Shown here: piece after piece, positions 1-9,107 of the stretch
How the letters are laid out: every line of letters begins with the position of its first letter
Numbering within the stretch: the first letter of the stretch is position 1
Origin: Paenibacillus sp. N3.4
GTDB taxonomy: Bacteria > Bacillota > Bacilli > Paenibacillales > NBRC-103111
NCBI RefSeq assembly: GCF_008017805.1
Contig: NZ_VRTT01000059.1
Location: 1 to 44,903 of the forward strand
Length of the DNA stretch: 44,903 nt
Direction: 5' to 3'
Program-made: the position numbers and the translations under genes
The notes under the pieces: generated by a model
Database searches by the model: none
What the model saw: the letters and a program-made list of their open reading frames with translations, nothing else
Told to the model about the DNA's origin: nothing

Positions 1-8
1 GATTCAAG

Positions 9-175
9 CTGTAGCACTGAAAACCTGCTTACAGCAGGAGGAGAAAGGCGCAAACATCGGAAAAGGTGCGCTGTAGCGCTGTTTTTCCGGTCTTACAGAC
101 GGAAAAAGCCACAGGATCCCAACTGTAGCGCTGAAAAAAAACTGCGCTTACAGCAAGTGAAAACCGTGCTTACAG
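9..175. repeat. Short inverted-repeat cluster (CTGTAGCGCTG / CTTACAG)
   Basis: CTGTAGC(A/G)CTG occurs at 9-19, 71-81 and 123-133. Each is followed 8-15 bases on by CTTACAG (28-34, 92-98, 147-153), with one extra CTTACAG at 169-175. CTTACAG is nearly the reverse complement of CTGTAG, so every unit is an imperfect inverted repeat around an A- or T-rich centre. Unit spacing is 62 then 52 bases. No reading frame explains it. It looks like an intergenic interspersed repeat cut by the window edge. Confidence 0.6.
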
Positions 176-191
176 CCCCCCAAAACAAAGA

Positions 192-213
192 AGCTCGCGA
201 TTTCTCGCGAGCT
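192..213 (-). terminator. Terminator of the aldo/keto reductase gene
   Basis: A perfect 9-bp stem, AGCTCGCGA / TCGCGAGCT, has a four-base loop. Read on the minus strand it is followed by a T-rich stretch (TCTTTGTTTT) and lies about 35 bases after the reductase stop codon. Confidence 0.75.
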
Positions 214-247
214 TTCTCCAAAACCAGCACGCATAAGCCATGCGCGC

Positions 248-1230
248 TTAGTAAGCCCCGCGAATGTGCTCGTGCACCTCGCTGGCGTACCACGCTTCCA
301 GTCGGCGAAGCTCCGCATCGCTGAAGGAAGCGACGTTCGCGGCTTGCAGGTTGTCGAGCACCTGCGCGGCATTTTTAAAGCCGGGGATCACGCACGTCAC
401 GGCTTCGTGATCGAGCAGCCAGCGCAGTGAAGCGCGCGTCATGCTCTCGCGCCTTCGGCAATCCAAGCCAGCTGGCGGCTGAGCTCGAGGCCTTTGGCAA
501 AGCCAAGGCCAGCAAAGGTTTCACCGACGTTGAACTGCTCGCCGTTCTCGTTAAAGCGGCGGTGGTCGTCAACCTCAAATTGTGTTTGCTCCTTGAATTT
601 GCCTGTGAGCAGTCCACTGGCAAGCGGCAGCCTGGCCAAGATGCCTACGCCCTTGGCATGTGCAGCCGGCAGCAGTTCGGCGAACGGCTTTTGCCGGAAA
701 AGGTTGAGGATCACCTGAAGAGCTTGCACATTAGGCTGCTCCAAACAGAACAAGCCTTCTTCCACGGTTTCTACGCTGACGCCGTAATGGCGGATTTTGC
801 CTTCGGCTTGCAGCTTATCCAGAACTTCAAAAACAGCCCCTTGTTTCAAAATCTCAAACGGTGGACAATGGATTTGGTATAAATCAATCGCCTCGCGATT
901 TAAACGTTTTAAACTGCTTTGACACAGCGCGCGGATACTTTTCTCCGAATAAGATTCGGGGTCATGAATGTCTGTGCTGCGGCAAAATTTGGTGGCGATA
1001 TGGATCTTATCTTCACGTCCAGCGGTTGCTTTGGCAAGCAGCTCTTCACTGTGACCATTTCCGTACACATCAGCGGTATCAAAAAAATTAACGCCTTGCT
1101 CCATAGCTTGCTGAAGCGCATGCAATGAATCCGTATCATTCACATTGCCCCATGAGCCGCCGATGGCCCAAGTGCCAAAACTAATTTCACTTACGTTCAA
1201 GCCTGTACGGCCAAGTGGTCTGTATTTCAT
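248..1230 (-). pseudogene. Aldo/keto reductase, frameshifted near its C-terminus
   Basis: NADPH-dependent cytosolic oxidoreductase of the bacterial YhdN/IolS-like aldo/keto reductase type. The tetrad is visible: Asp and Tyr in FFDTADVYG, Lys in IATKF, His in LYQIHCPP. The start is the ATG at 1230 (MKYRPLGRTGLNV), with AGGAGG at 1237-1242; the frame is open further upstream but that part is not conserved. The first frame ends in an abnormal IAEGARA-stop near 439. The remaining C-terminus (ESMTRASLRWLLD ... VIPGFKNAAQVLDN) continues to 248 in another frame. The span has 983 bases, one short of a multiple of three, and restoring one G near 446-450 gives IAEGAESMTRAS. It is therefore either a recent pseudogene or a full-length ~328-residue enzyme with a sequencing error. 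Monocistronic, with its own terminator. Confidence 0.85.
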
Positions 1231-1384
1231 GAATATCCTCCTTGTAAACGCGCGTGCATTCCTGTTTACGATCATAATCCTCCGAGCCATCTCGCGTCAA
1301 TCTTTCCCTAAAAGTTCCCAACAAACATCCGATATATTGAACAACACAGAGAGAGTAAACGTGTAGTCATGGGGGATGATGCAG

Positions 1385-2208
1385 ATGAATAACTTTGTCA
1401 ATCATACAGCTAACAAGAAGCATACGAGGTTTGTCCTACCTTTTGCTTTTTTATTAATACTCATTGTGGGTATTACTTTTCCTTATGCGAGGGAGGCAGG
1501 AACAACCGTACAGCCTTTTCTGCCTGCTTTTATCTCAGCAGTAGCCATTTGACATTCCTAGGTGTGTTTGCTGAGAAAGGACTGCTGCATGCAGGGAACC
1601 AAACGACTGTTTGGTTATGGTTTTTTTGGCATAGCGGGTATCCCGTATTCATTTTTGCGTATACATTAACGGAGAAATTTTTCAGACTGCATCAATTCAC
1701 GCATAAACAAGCCAACCGCTTCATGCTGGCAGCCATTATTTCCACTATAGGCGTTGGTAAGTTTAGTTTTTCTATTGCGGAAAAAAAGTGTCGTTAATCT
1801 CTGGTTAACGTTTGACATTCTAGCTTCTTTTTTTGGATGTGACGCTAACGTTATTTTCAGGCACTCGCTATAGTATAGGTTGGTATGTAGCTCGGATGAA
1901 CAGCATGATTTCAGCAGCAACGGTGTTGGCTGTATTACTTTATGAGATACGCATTTGTACGACCGGATTGTGCAGCAGGAACGGACATTTCGTACGGTAT
2001 TTGAATTTGCGGCGGTTGGTATTACGCGAATCGATTTGAATCAGAGGCCGATTGAATCTAATTCCGCTTTCCAACGGATGTTGGGCTATGGCGAAATTGA
2101 AATGAAGAACAAGCCGCTATCTGGAATGATCATAAACAGACGAGCCGGGGTAATTATGCTTATATGATTGTCATGAGGGGGCATATGATCAAAAAAAATG
2201 TTCTGTAA
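1385..2208 (+). pseudogene. Decayed MASE4-PAS membrane sensor
   Basis: The first piece (ATG at 1385, stop at 1550) has a transmembrane segment and the MASE4-like string AREAGTTVQPFLPAFIS. The next piece, in another frame from 1549, continues FLGVFAEKGLLHAGNQ, VWLWFFWHSGYPVFI and a further membrane segment. Later pieces carry SIGWYVARMNSM, then YDRIVQQERTFRTVFEFAAV, a PAS-domain start, to about 2160. At least three frame changes and stops separate them, and the stretch between the first two pieces looks deleted. MASE4 domains normally precede PAS and GGDEF or histidine-kinase output modules; no output module remains here. The parent was probably a membrane signal-transduction protein. It is beyond repair by a single base correction, so real decay is certain. 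Confidence 0.75.
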
Positions 2209-2234
2209 ATAATGGAGTGGATAAAATAAAGAGA

Positions 2235-2254
2235 GGCGACTTTGAGAAGCCGCC
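2235..2254 (-). terminator. Terminator of the GAF-PAS kinase gene
   Basis: GGCG-A-CTT / AAG-C-CGCC forms an 8-bp stem with one mismatch and a TGAG loop. On the minus strand it is followed by TCTCTTTATTTTA, about 65 bases after the kinase stop codon. Confidence 0.55.
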
Positions 2255-2319
2255 CCCACATATGGTGTACTGTGAGATGCTAACAAAAAAATCACCTAAT
2301 TGAAAAGTTACTAGTGATT

Positions 2320-5192
2320 TCATTCGAAAACTGCAGAGCATTGGAGAGGCAAAATAATTTCAACTGTTGTTCCTCTACCAATTTCACTTGTAATTTGAAT
2401 GGTTCCGTGATGCTCCTTGATAATTTTATTGCAAATCATTAACCCTAGGCCTGTCCCTTTTTCCTTGAGGCTGTAAAAAGGTTCTCCAAGGTGGGGAATT
2501 CTGTCTTGCGGTATGCCGCATCCTTGGTCGTGGACTCGAACAGAGACTGATTCCGTGTTCAGCTTGATCATAATTTCAATTTGTCCACCTTGGGTCATCG
2601 CTTCTATGGCATTTTTCAAAATATTGATAAACACTTGTTTCAGCTGATTTTCTTCGCATTCAATGAACGGTTCTCCAGATTCCGATTGTATCAAAATCTG
2701 CACATTGTGCATTGTCGCAAAAGGAAAGAGAAAAGAGGAAACCTGCCGTATCAAAGCTGCAAGGTTCTTCCTTTCAAGTTTTGCTGTTTGTGGTTTTGCT
2801 ACGGTCAAAAATTGGTTGGTGATCCATTCCATTTGTTCAATTTCGGATAGCATCACTTCCAAATACCAGATGTTTTTATCAGAAGTTTGAGGCTTCAGTA
2901 AGCTAAGGAACCCTTTCAGTGCCGTTAGTGGATTGCGAATTTCGTGGGCAATCCCTGCTGCTAGTTGACCGACAACGGCAAGTTTCTCCGTTTTTCGTAG
3001 TAATTCTTCCGTTTGCTTTAGCTCCGTGATGTCACGGCCAATCACGATAAGACCTTTGCGATTACCATCCGCATGATAAATTGGAATTTTAATTACATCG
3101 AGAATCGCAGCCCCGCTTGGATTTGGAATGATTTCTTGGGTGCGAATCAGACTGCCTTTTTCCCAAGCCTGATGATCGGACACCATACATTGAAAATAGG
3201 TATCACGATAAAATTCATTACACGTAGCGAGTTCACTATCCGTCAATCCCTGATAGTCGGTAGGTTCTAACTGTAAACAAGCTAGTGTATTATCGTTTGC
3301 TTCGATCCATCTTCCCTGATCGTCCTTGAACACAACGAAGTCAGGAATGGAATTAATCAATGTCCGCAGTCGTTTTTCGCCTTCTACAAGCCTTTCTCCC
3401 ATTCGTTTTAGTTCCGTAATATCTCTTGAAATTAACACATGCGCTATGGCATTGCCTTTACTGTCAAAGAGAGGAGAGGCGGAATTGCTGACATCGATCA
3501 GTCTGCCGTCCTTGCGCTGTCTAACGGTTTCATAAGGGAGTATATAACGGGAACTCAGCATGGTGTTGAGAATTTCATCGGTTTCCTTTTTTAGATGGCC
3601 AGGAATCGTTGGGAGCTCTTTTCCGAGCAGTTCCTGCTCTGTCCAGCCAAATATTCTTTCAAAAGATTTGTTGGCTTTTACGATATGAAGATTAGAGTTT
3701 ATAACGACAATCGCATCCTCGGTATTATTGAAGTAAAACTCAAGCTGTTCTTTTGTAGTCTTCAAGTCTTCGAGAATTTGTTGGTGGCTTGGTTTAATAT
3801 TCCGCAAGCTTTCATAGACGCCGACGATTTCATTTTCTACAATGATCGGAAAGCTTTTTAACTCGGCATATAGATGATGCCCCTTCTTATGTTGGAAAGT
3901 AGCTTCGCACTCTTGGTGTAAACCTTTCGCTGAATCGGAAAAAACTTTCAATTTTCGTTCTTTGTGTTCTGGGAGAGTTAAGTCTTGTACCTTTATGTTC
4001 CTTAGTTCACTCGCATCATAGCCAAACATTCTTTCTGCCGCCGGATTTGCGTCGATAAGAATCCCTTGTAAATTATAAGAGAAGATAGCATCCGGATGAT
4101 GATCAAACAGCGATTTGTAAAATGATCTTTCGTTGAAACTCCATGAGTTTCAACAGCTTCTTCATCTTTTTTTAGTGGTGATGAGGCTGACTGGGATTGA
4201 TGAAAATCTGGTGAATATTTGAAAAAGGCAATGTCCGGAGGAAGGACTGTTACAATTGATCCGATTGCCATTCCACCATAATAGTAAGGTGAGAGTTCAA
4301 ATTGCCACATCTTATGGCTAGACTCAATTTCCCAACTCATTTTTGATGGGAAAAGTTCTCTTTCAGAAGATATATGTTTCATCCGATGATCGGGTAAGAT
4401 CCAACCTTTTTCAAATAGCAGTTGGGATGCTTTGATGACTCGTCCTCCACGGTCTAGAACAGCAAACGGGAGGGTCGTTCTTTTGGTTAGCTCTACAAAA
4501 TACTGAGACAGCTGGAATCGTTCAAATTTCAATTGGTTGTAAAGCATTTTCTCAATATCTTGGGTGGCCTCAACAACGGCATCAAGTGATTTCGGATCAT
4601 TTACCGTCCAAAAGCCAGATAAATCGATTATACCGAGAACTTTGCCTGTCGCGGGATCGCGGATAGGGGCAGCGGAACATGTCCAGCTATGAATATTTTG
4701 GCAAAAATGCTCGCTTGCAAAAACTTGTTTCGGTACTCCAGTGACGAGAGCTGTTCCAATTGCATTCGTCCCGGCGCTACCTTCGCTCCAATCTGAGCCA
4801 GGTGAGAAGTTAATGTCTTCCGCTTTCAACATTAGGGACATATCGCCGTCATAATAAATCATTTCGCCGGCCGCGTTGCAATACGTTACAAGATAACCGG
4901 TATTTGGGGCAAGCTGCTTCAACTTTTTTATTACGGGTTCGACTAATCGAAATAACGGATCAGATGTGATATACTCTCGAATTTGATCCATGCCTAAGGT
5001 ATAAGAGACGTTACTGTTGAGAGGATCTACCCCTTGTTCTATGCAACGTTGCCAAGAATTTTGCATGGAAGTCCTGATATTAAGCTGTGATGAGCATCCA
5101 GACATAAACTTTGCCCACTCACGTTCAATCGCTGCTTTATCCCTTTTTGGAGAACTGATACAACTGAAAGTGTCGAATCTGTTTTTTGGCAT
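2320..5192 (-). pseudogene. GAF-PAS-PAS-PAS sensor histidine kinase with a frameshift
   Basis: Predicted soluble kinase of about 957 residues. The N-terminal third resembles the sensory half of AcoR/DhaR-type activators (QNSWQRCIEQGVDP, then a GAF-like domain, about residues 60-220). Three PAS domains follow (FYKSLFDHHPDAIFSYN; LEFYFNNTEDAIVVI; LINSIPDFVVFKD), then HisKA with AGIAHEIRNPLTALKGF near residue 740 and a HATPase with FINILKNAIEAM and GEPFYSLKEKGTGLGL. The kinase core is close to Bacillus sporulation kinases. The start at 5192 has GGGAGG four bases upstream. Frame changes between about 4132 and 4154, exactly where a perfect 10-bp inverted repeat sits; the span of 2873 bases is one short of a multiple of three. 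No cognate regulator lies nearby, which fits a phosphorelay or orphan kinase. With the frameshift real, the protein would be a GAF half without kinase. Confidence 0.85.
4132..4154. repeat. Perfect hairpin at the kinase frameshift
   Basis: GTTGAAACTC, CAT, GAGTTTCAAC: a 10-bp perfect inverted repeat with a three-base loop. It lies inside the coding region at the point where the reading frame of the kinase is lost. Confidence 0.7.
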
Positions 5193-5339
5193 TATGCCTC
5201 CCAGTAAAATAATTGATCATTACGGCGTTGAGCAAGCAATGGCTTATTACCTTAAAGTTCTCCATTAACAAGATGGCTTAATTATATTAGGAACGAATTC
5301 CCACATCAATATAAAAAATGAGTGAAAAGTAAAAAAAAA

Positions 5340-5432
5340 TACTTTGCTGCTTGTACACTGTTGGGCGATGGCAGCATAAGCTTAATCCTGGATGTGCAGA
5401 GCCTAATTAAAGAAGGAAATAAAGATCGTTAA
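5340..5432 (+). pseudogene. CheA C-terminal relic
   Basis: One frame reads YFAACTLLGDGSISLILDVQ then SLIKEGNKDR and a TAA at 5430. This matches the last strand of the CheW-like regulatory domain of chemotaxis kinase CheA, whose typical ending is ILGDG-x-ALILDV. Only about 30 residues remain and there is no start codon or other chemotaxis gene nearby. Upstream bases 5193-5339 hold nothing recognisable apart from an A-rich run. The rest of this gap to 5545 shows no gene. Confidence 0.55.
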
Positions 5433-5545
5433 TCCAATGAGAGGAAGCTTTCGCCAATATAACAACAGAACGTGTGTCATCGTGATCGAAGGAATTGACG
5501 TCCGATAATTCGAAGCAGCAGGAAAATTTGGTGAAATGAATTATT

Positions 5546-5597
5546 AGTTGCATATGCAACTGATCGAGCGTATGCTATTATAGTGGCAAATGCAACC
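5546..5597. promoter_or_regulatory. MarR promoter with two operator copies
   Basis: A perfect 16-bp palindrome, AGTTGCATATGCAACT, lies at 5546-5561. A second copy at 5582-5597 (AGTGGCAAATGCAACC) matches it at 13 of 16 positions, 36 bases downstream. TTGCAT (5548-5553), 17 bases, TATGCT (5571-5576) forms a plausible sigma-A promoter with its -35 inside the first operator; the second operator covers the predicted transcription start. This arrangement is typical of MarR autorepression. Confidence 0.65.
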
Positions 5598-5657
5598 ATT
5601 ATTGCAATGTGCAGCTTTAGTAACCTTAAAATAGTCTCACGTAAAGGAGATATGTTG

Positions 5658-6107
5658 ATGATCGATAATAGAAATTCAATTCCGAGGTGGGTTTCCCTCT
5701 TATACCGCTATGGCCAAATGTATATTGGCGAACATTTGAAACAGTTCGATATAGGTAGAGGTCAACATATCTTCATTAACGCTTTGTATAAGGAAGATGG
5801 TCTAACGCAGGAAGAAATAGCCGATTATTTGAAGATTGATAAAGGAACAACGGCGAAGGCACTGAAGAAGCTAGAGGAGCAAGGTTACATAACTCGCACT
5901 GTCAGTGAAAAAGATAAGAGATGCAACGAAGTCCATCTGACCGAGAAAGCGCTGCTGATCAAGGAGGATGTACGCAAGGTGCTGACGGATTGGCGAGAAC
6001 GATTGACCTTTGGTTTATCGGAAGAAGAAAAACGATTAGCCTTAACCATCTTAGAGAAAATGGGCGATAATGCCGCCCGTTTTGCAGAGGAGCAGGTAGA
6101 ACCATGA
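5658..6107 (+). CDS. MarR-family transcriptional regulator
   Basis: About 149 residues with the MarR winged helix: LTQEEIADYLKIDKGTTAKA is the helix-turn-helix and YITRTVSEKDKRCNEVHLT the wing. I chose the ATG at 5658 because AAAGGAGA ends eight bases before it; an in-frame GTG at 5583 would lie at the predicted transcription start and adds unconserved residues. It overlaps the following efflux gene by four bases (ATGA), so the two are translationally coupled. MarR proteins usually repress a neighbouring efflux gene and release DNA on binding a small aromatic or toxic ligand; the paired palindromes upstream suggest autoregulation. Ligand unknown. Confidence 0.92.
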   Translation: MIDNRNSIPRWVSLLYRYGQMYIGEHLKQFDIGRGQHIFINALYKEDGLTQEEIADYLKIDKGTTAKALKKLEEQGYITRTVSEKDKRCNEVHLTEKALLIKEDVRKVLTDWRERLTFGLSEEEKRLALTILEKMGDNAARFAEEQVEP

Positions 6108-7372
6108 ATATGAAGCTTGCAGGATCGTTGTTTATAGATCGTCATTTTCATGCTTTGACGCATCGCAACTATCGCTATCTCTGGTTCGGCCAATGCGTCT
6201 CACTGATTGGAACCTGGATGCAAAATATTGGGCAGTCATGGCTCGTGCTGACGATTACGGGATCCCCGCTCAAGTTGGGAATTGTCTCAGCGTGTCAGTT
6301 TCTCCCGATTCTCTGTTTTTCCTTATTTGCAGGTATTATTGTCGATAAATTCCCGAAGAAGAACATCCTTCTTCTCACACAAACTGTCGCTATGCTATTA
6401 GCTTTCACTTTGGCTATTCTAGTTTTGACCGACACCGTGAAATACAGCTACATCATCATTCTGGCACTTCTGCTTGGGCTAAATAATACGCTGGATATGC
6501 CGACTCGGCAGGCATTTAATATTGAGATTGTAGGGAAAGAGGATCTGATGAATGCGATTGCTCTTAATTCTACAACATTTAATATGGCTCGAATTGTAGG
6601 TCCGTCGATTGGTGCGGTAATGATGGCACTGCTTGGTGCCGGATGGTGTTTTTTACTTAATGGTATAAGCTTTCTGGCGGTTTTGTATGGCTTGCTGCAT
6701 ATTAAAGCGGCCCCTTACGTTCGGAAGAAGAGATCAAGCGATGGCATCATGAAAGAAATTAAAGACGGGATTCTCTACATCGCGAGGGACCCGTTACTCG
6801 CACAGACGGTACTGCTCGTGACGGTAATCGGTACGTTGGCTTTTAACTTCAACGTATTAATTCCCGTGTTTACCAGAAGTGTCCTGCACATGGGGGAAAC
6901 CACCTATGGAACGCTGATGTCGTGTTTGGGGATTGGTTCCTTCGCGGGCGCGCTAACGATGTCTTTTCAAAGCAGGCGTGGTCCGAGGCTGAAGTTAAGC
7001 ATCATTTGCAGTTTAGTTATAGCCGTGTGTCTGATTTTCAATGGACTAAGCAGCTCTGTTTGGATTTGTGGAGCGATGCTGGCTTTAACCGGCTATTTCA
7101 ATATTTTATTTGCAACGAACAGCAATTCATCTCTTCAAATGCATGCCAAAGAAGAGTATCGCGCGCGAGTGATGAGTGTGTATTCTCTCGTATTTGCAGG
7201 CTCGACGCCCATCGGCAGTCTTCTGGCAGGTTTTGTGGCAGATCGCTACGGCGCGAACGGGGCGTTTGTTTGCTGTGGCGTGCTGACAGCTATTCTATGT
7301 CTGATTATTATTTGGAAATTTCGGAACCAGCCGAAGCCGAATCTGCTTGAAGAAGTTGGTTCAGACTCTTAA
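6104..7372 (+). CDS. MFS efflux transporter (MFS_3 / EntS-like)
   Basis: A 422-residue inner-membrane protein with about 12 hydrophobic segments. The opening ALTHRNYRYLWFGQCVSLIG, then GTWMQNIGQSWLVLTITGSP, is typical of the MFS_3 group (EntS-like exporters and macrolide-efflux relatives). The cytosolic loop with GIIVDKFPKKN is the A-motif region, and RQAFNIEIVGKEDLMNAIAL and NMARIVGPSIGA are conserved. The ATG at 6104 overlaps the MarR stop. It probably exports a drug-like or siderophore-like compound by proton antiport under MarR control. Substrate cannot be read from sequence. A terminator follows at 7401. Confidence 0.9.
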   Translation: MNMKLAGSLFIDRHFHALTHRNYRYLWFGQCVSLIGTWMQNIGQSWLVLTITGSPLKLGIVSACQFLPILCFSLFAGIIVDKFPKKNILLLTQTVAMLLAFTLAILVLTDTVKYSYIIILALLLGLNNTLDMPTRQAFNIEIVGKEDLMNAIALNSTTFNMARIVGPSIGAVMMALLGAGWCFLLNGISFLAVLYGLLHIKAAPYVRKKRSSDGIMKEIKDGILYIARDPLLAQTVLLVTVIGTLAFNFNVLIPVFTRSVLHMGETTYGTLMSCLGIGSFAGALTMSFQSRRGPRLKLSIICSLVIAVCLIFNGLSSSVWICGAMLALTGYFNILFATNSNSSLQMHAKEEYRARVMSVYSLVFAGSTPIGSLLAGFVADRYGANGAFVCCGVLTAILCLIIIWKFRNQPKPNLLEEVGSDS

Positions 7373-7400
7373 TTTGCATTGACTTGCGCGTTTCCCATCA

Positions 7401-7441
7401 AAGACGATTTCTAAGGTCTAACAGACCGCTGGAATCGTCTT
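7401..7441 (+). terminator. Terminator of the MarR-MFS operon
   Basis: AAGACGATT (7401-7409) pairs with AATCGTCTT (7433-7441), followed by TTTCT. A smaller hairpin, GGTCT-AAC-AGACC, is nested in the loop at 7415-7427. Confidence 0.75.
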
Positions 7442-7588
7442 TTTCTATATTTTCATGTGAACTGAGAACCGAAGATCATAGATTTTTCTACTTTTTTACA
7501 GAGAATTATCCACTCTCTTTCTTGGGGAGAGTAGATAAAATAAGCACATAACCAAAGATTCATATTGACAAAGCAAGAGGTGAAAGCC

Positions 7589-9091
7589 ATGAACGAAGCT
7601 CTGATCCGGATGGAAGGCATTGAGAAACATTTTCCTGGGGTGCATGCCCTCCATGAGTGTAGTTTAGAGCTTGCAGCTGGCGAAGTTCATGCACTCGTAG
7701 GTGAGAATGGGGCGGGTAAATCTACCCTCATGAAAATTGTAACAGGGGTCTATCAAAAAGATGCAGGACGAATTGTAGTGAAGGGGCGGGAGGTGGACAT
7801 TCCGAATACGAGAGCCGCGCAGCAGTTGGGGATCTCGATGATCCATCAAGAGCTGAATCTGATGCCAGATTTGACTGTTGCTCAGAACATGTATATCGGA
7901 CGGGAGCCGCGCAAAGGTGCTGGACTTTTCCTAGACGATCGTAAGCTGAATCAAGATGCCGAGCGGCTGCTTAGAGAAATGAATCTTCAGCTCGATCCAC
8001 GAACGAAAGTATCGGAGTTAACCGTGGCCAAGCAGCAGATGGTAGAAATAGCGAAAGCACTCTCTTTCCAATCGGATGTTCTGATTATGGATGAACCAAC
8101 AGCCGCGTTAACAAATGCCGAGATTGAAGAATTATTTCGTATCATCGAAGAACTGCGCGGACGCGGTGTGGGGATCGTGTACATTTCTCACCGTATGGAA
8201 GAGCTTAAGCGGATTACCGATCGAATTACGGTCATGCGGGATGGTCGCTATATCGATACCGTAAAAACATCGGATATAACGATCGATCAGATTATTTCGA
8301 TGATGGTTGGCAGAGAGTTGTATGTGGTTTCTCAAGAAAAGGCTACACCAGTATCGGACAATAAGGTGCTTGAGGTCGTGGATCTTAATCGAGGATCTGC
8401 TGTCAAAGATGTTTCCTTTCATTTGGCAAAGGGCGAAATTCTTGGTTTTGCAGGATTGATGGGAGCTGGGCGAACGGAAGTAGCGAGGGCGATCTTTGGG
8501 GCAGATCCCATTGATTCAGGGTTCATTCGCATTCACGGGCAAAAAGTGGATATTCGGGCTCCGCATGATGCAGTTAAGCACGGCATTGGCTATTTGTCGG
8601 AGGACCGTAAGCGATATGGACTTATGGTGGAGATGGATGTCAAAACGAACATTGCGGTAGCTTCGTATAAGCAAGCAAGACGCCTGTTTGGCTTCATGCA
8701 TGATGTCAAAATGGCGAAAACGGCGGAGCATTTTGTGGGAGCACTTCAAATTAAAACGCCGAGTATTCATCAGCATGTTAAATTTTTGTCTGGTGGGAAT
8801 CAGCAAAAAGTCGTCATCAGCAAATGGCTGCATCGCGATTGCGACATTCTCATTTTTGATGAACCTACAAGAGGAATTGATGTTGGCGCAAAAACCGAAA
8901 TTTATAAGCTGTTAGATGAACTGGCTGCACAAGGCAAGTCCATCATCATGATTTCCTCGGAGCTGCCCGAGGTTTTGCGAATGAGTCATCGCATCGTAGT
9001 CATGTGCGAAGGACGCATTACAGGCGAATTGACTCGACAAGAAGCTACCCAAGAAACCATTATGAAGTTCGCAACGATGCGGATTAGCTAG
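7589..9091 (+). CDS. Sugar ABC transporter ATPase, two nucleotide-binding domains (RbsA/MglA/XylG type)
   Basis: A 500-residue cytosolic ATPase that would power sugar import. The first domain has Walker A GENGAGKSTLMKIV and Walker B VLIMDEPTAALT, with signature LTVAKQQMVEIAKAL. The second has the degenerate Walker A GLMGAGRTEVARAIFG normal for this family, signature LSGGNQQKVVISKWL and Walker B ILIFDEPTRGIDVGAK. The ATG at 7589 has AGAGGTG six bases before it; an in-frame TTG at 7565 lacks a ribosome site. It is the first gene of an operon with permease and binding protein. An ACTCTC/GAGAGT inverted repeat at 7512-7532 precedes AGATAAAAT upstream and might be a regulator site. Sugar specificity (ribose, xylose, galactose, inositol) cannot be assigned. 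Confidence 0.95.
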   Translation: MNEALIRMEGIEKHFPGVHALHECSLELAAGEVHALVGENGAGKSTLMKIVTGVYQKDAGRIVVKGREVDIPNTRAAQQLGISMIHQELNLMPDLTVAQNMYIGREPRKGAGLFLDDRKLNQDAERLLREMNLQLDPRTKVSELTVAKQQMVEIAKALSFQSDVLIMDEPTAALTNAEIEELFRIIEELRGRGVGIVYISHRMEELKRITDRITVMRDGRYIDTVKTSDITIDQIISMMVGRELYVVSQEKATPVSDNKVLEVVDLNRGSAVKDVSFHLAKGEILGFAGLMGAGRTEVARAIFGADPIDSGFIRIHGQKVDIRAPHDAVKHGIGYLSEDRKRYGLMVEMDVKTNIAVASYKQARRLFGFMHDVKMAKTAEHFVGALQIKTPSIHQHVKFLSGGNQQKVVISKWLHRDCDILIFDEPTRGIDVGAKTEIYKLLDELAAQGKSIIMISSELPEVLRMSHRIVVMCEGRITGELTRQEATQETIMKFATMRIS

Positions 9092-9107
9092 GAAGGATGA
9101 GCGTAAC

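Noticed and set aside
9..175. CRISPR array at the window edge
   Set aside because: Repeat arms are short and inverted within each unit, spacing is irregular and no cas genes are present.
6922..7350. 142-residue frame inside the MFS gene
   Set aside because: Same-strand shadow of the transporter in another frame, without ribosome site or recognisable domain.
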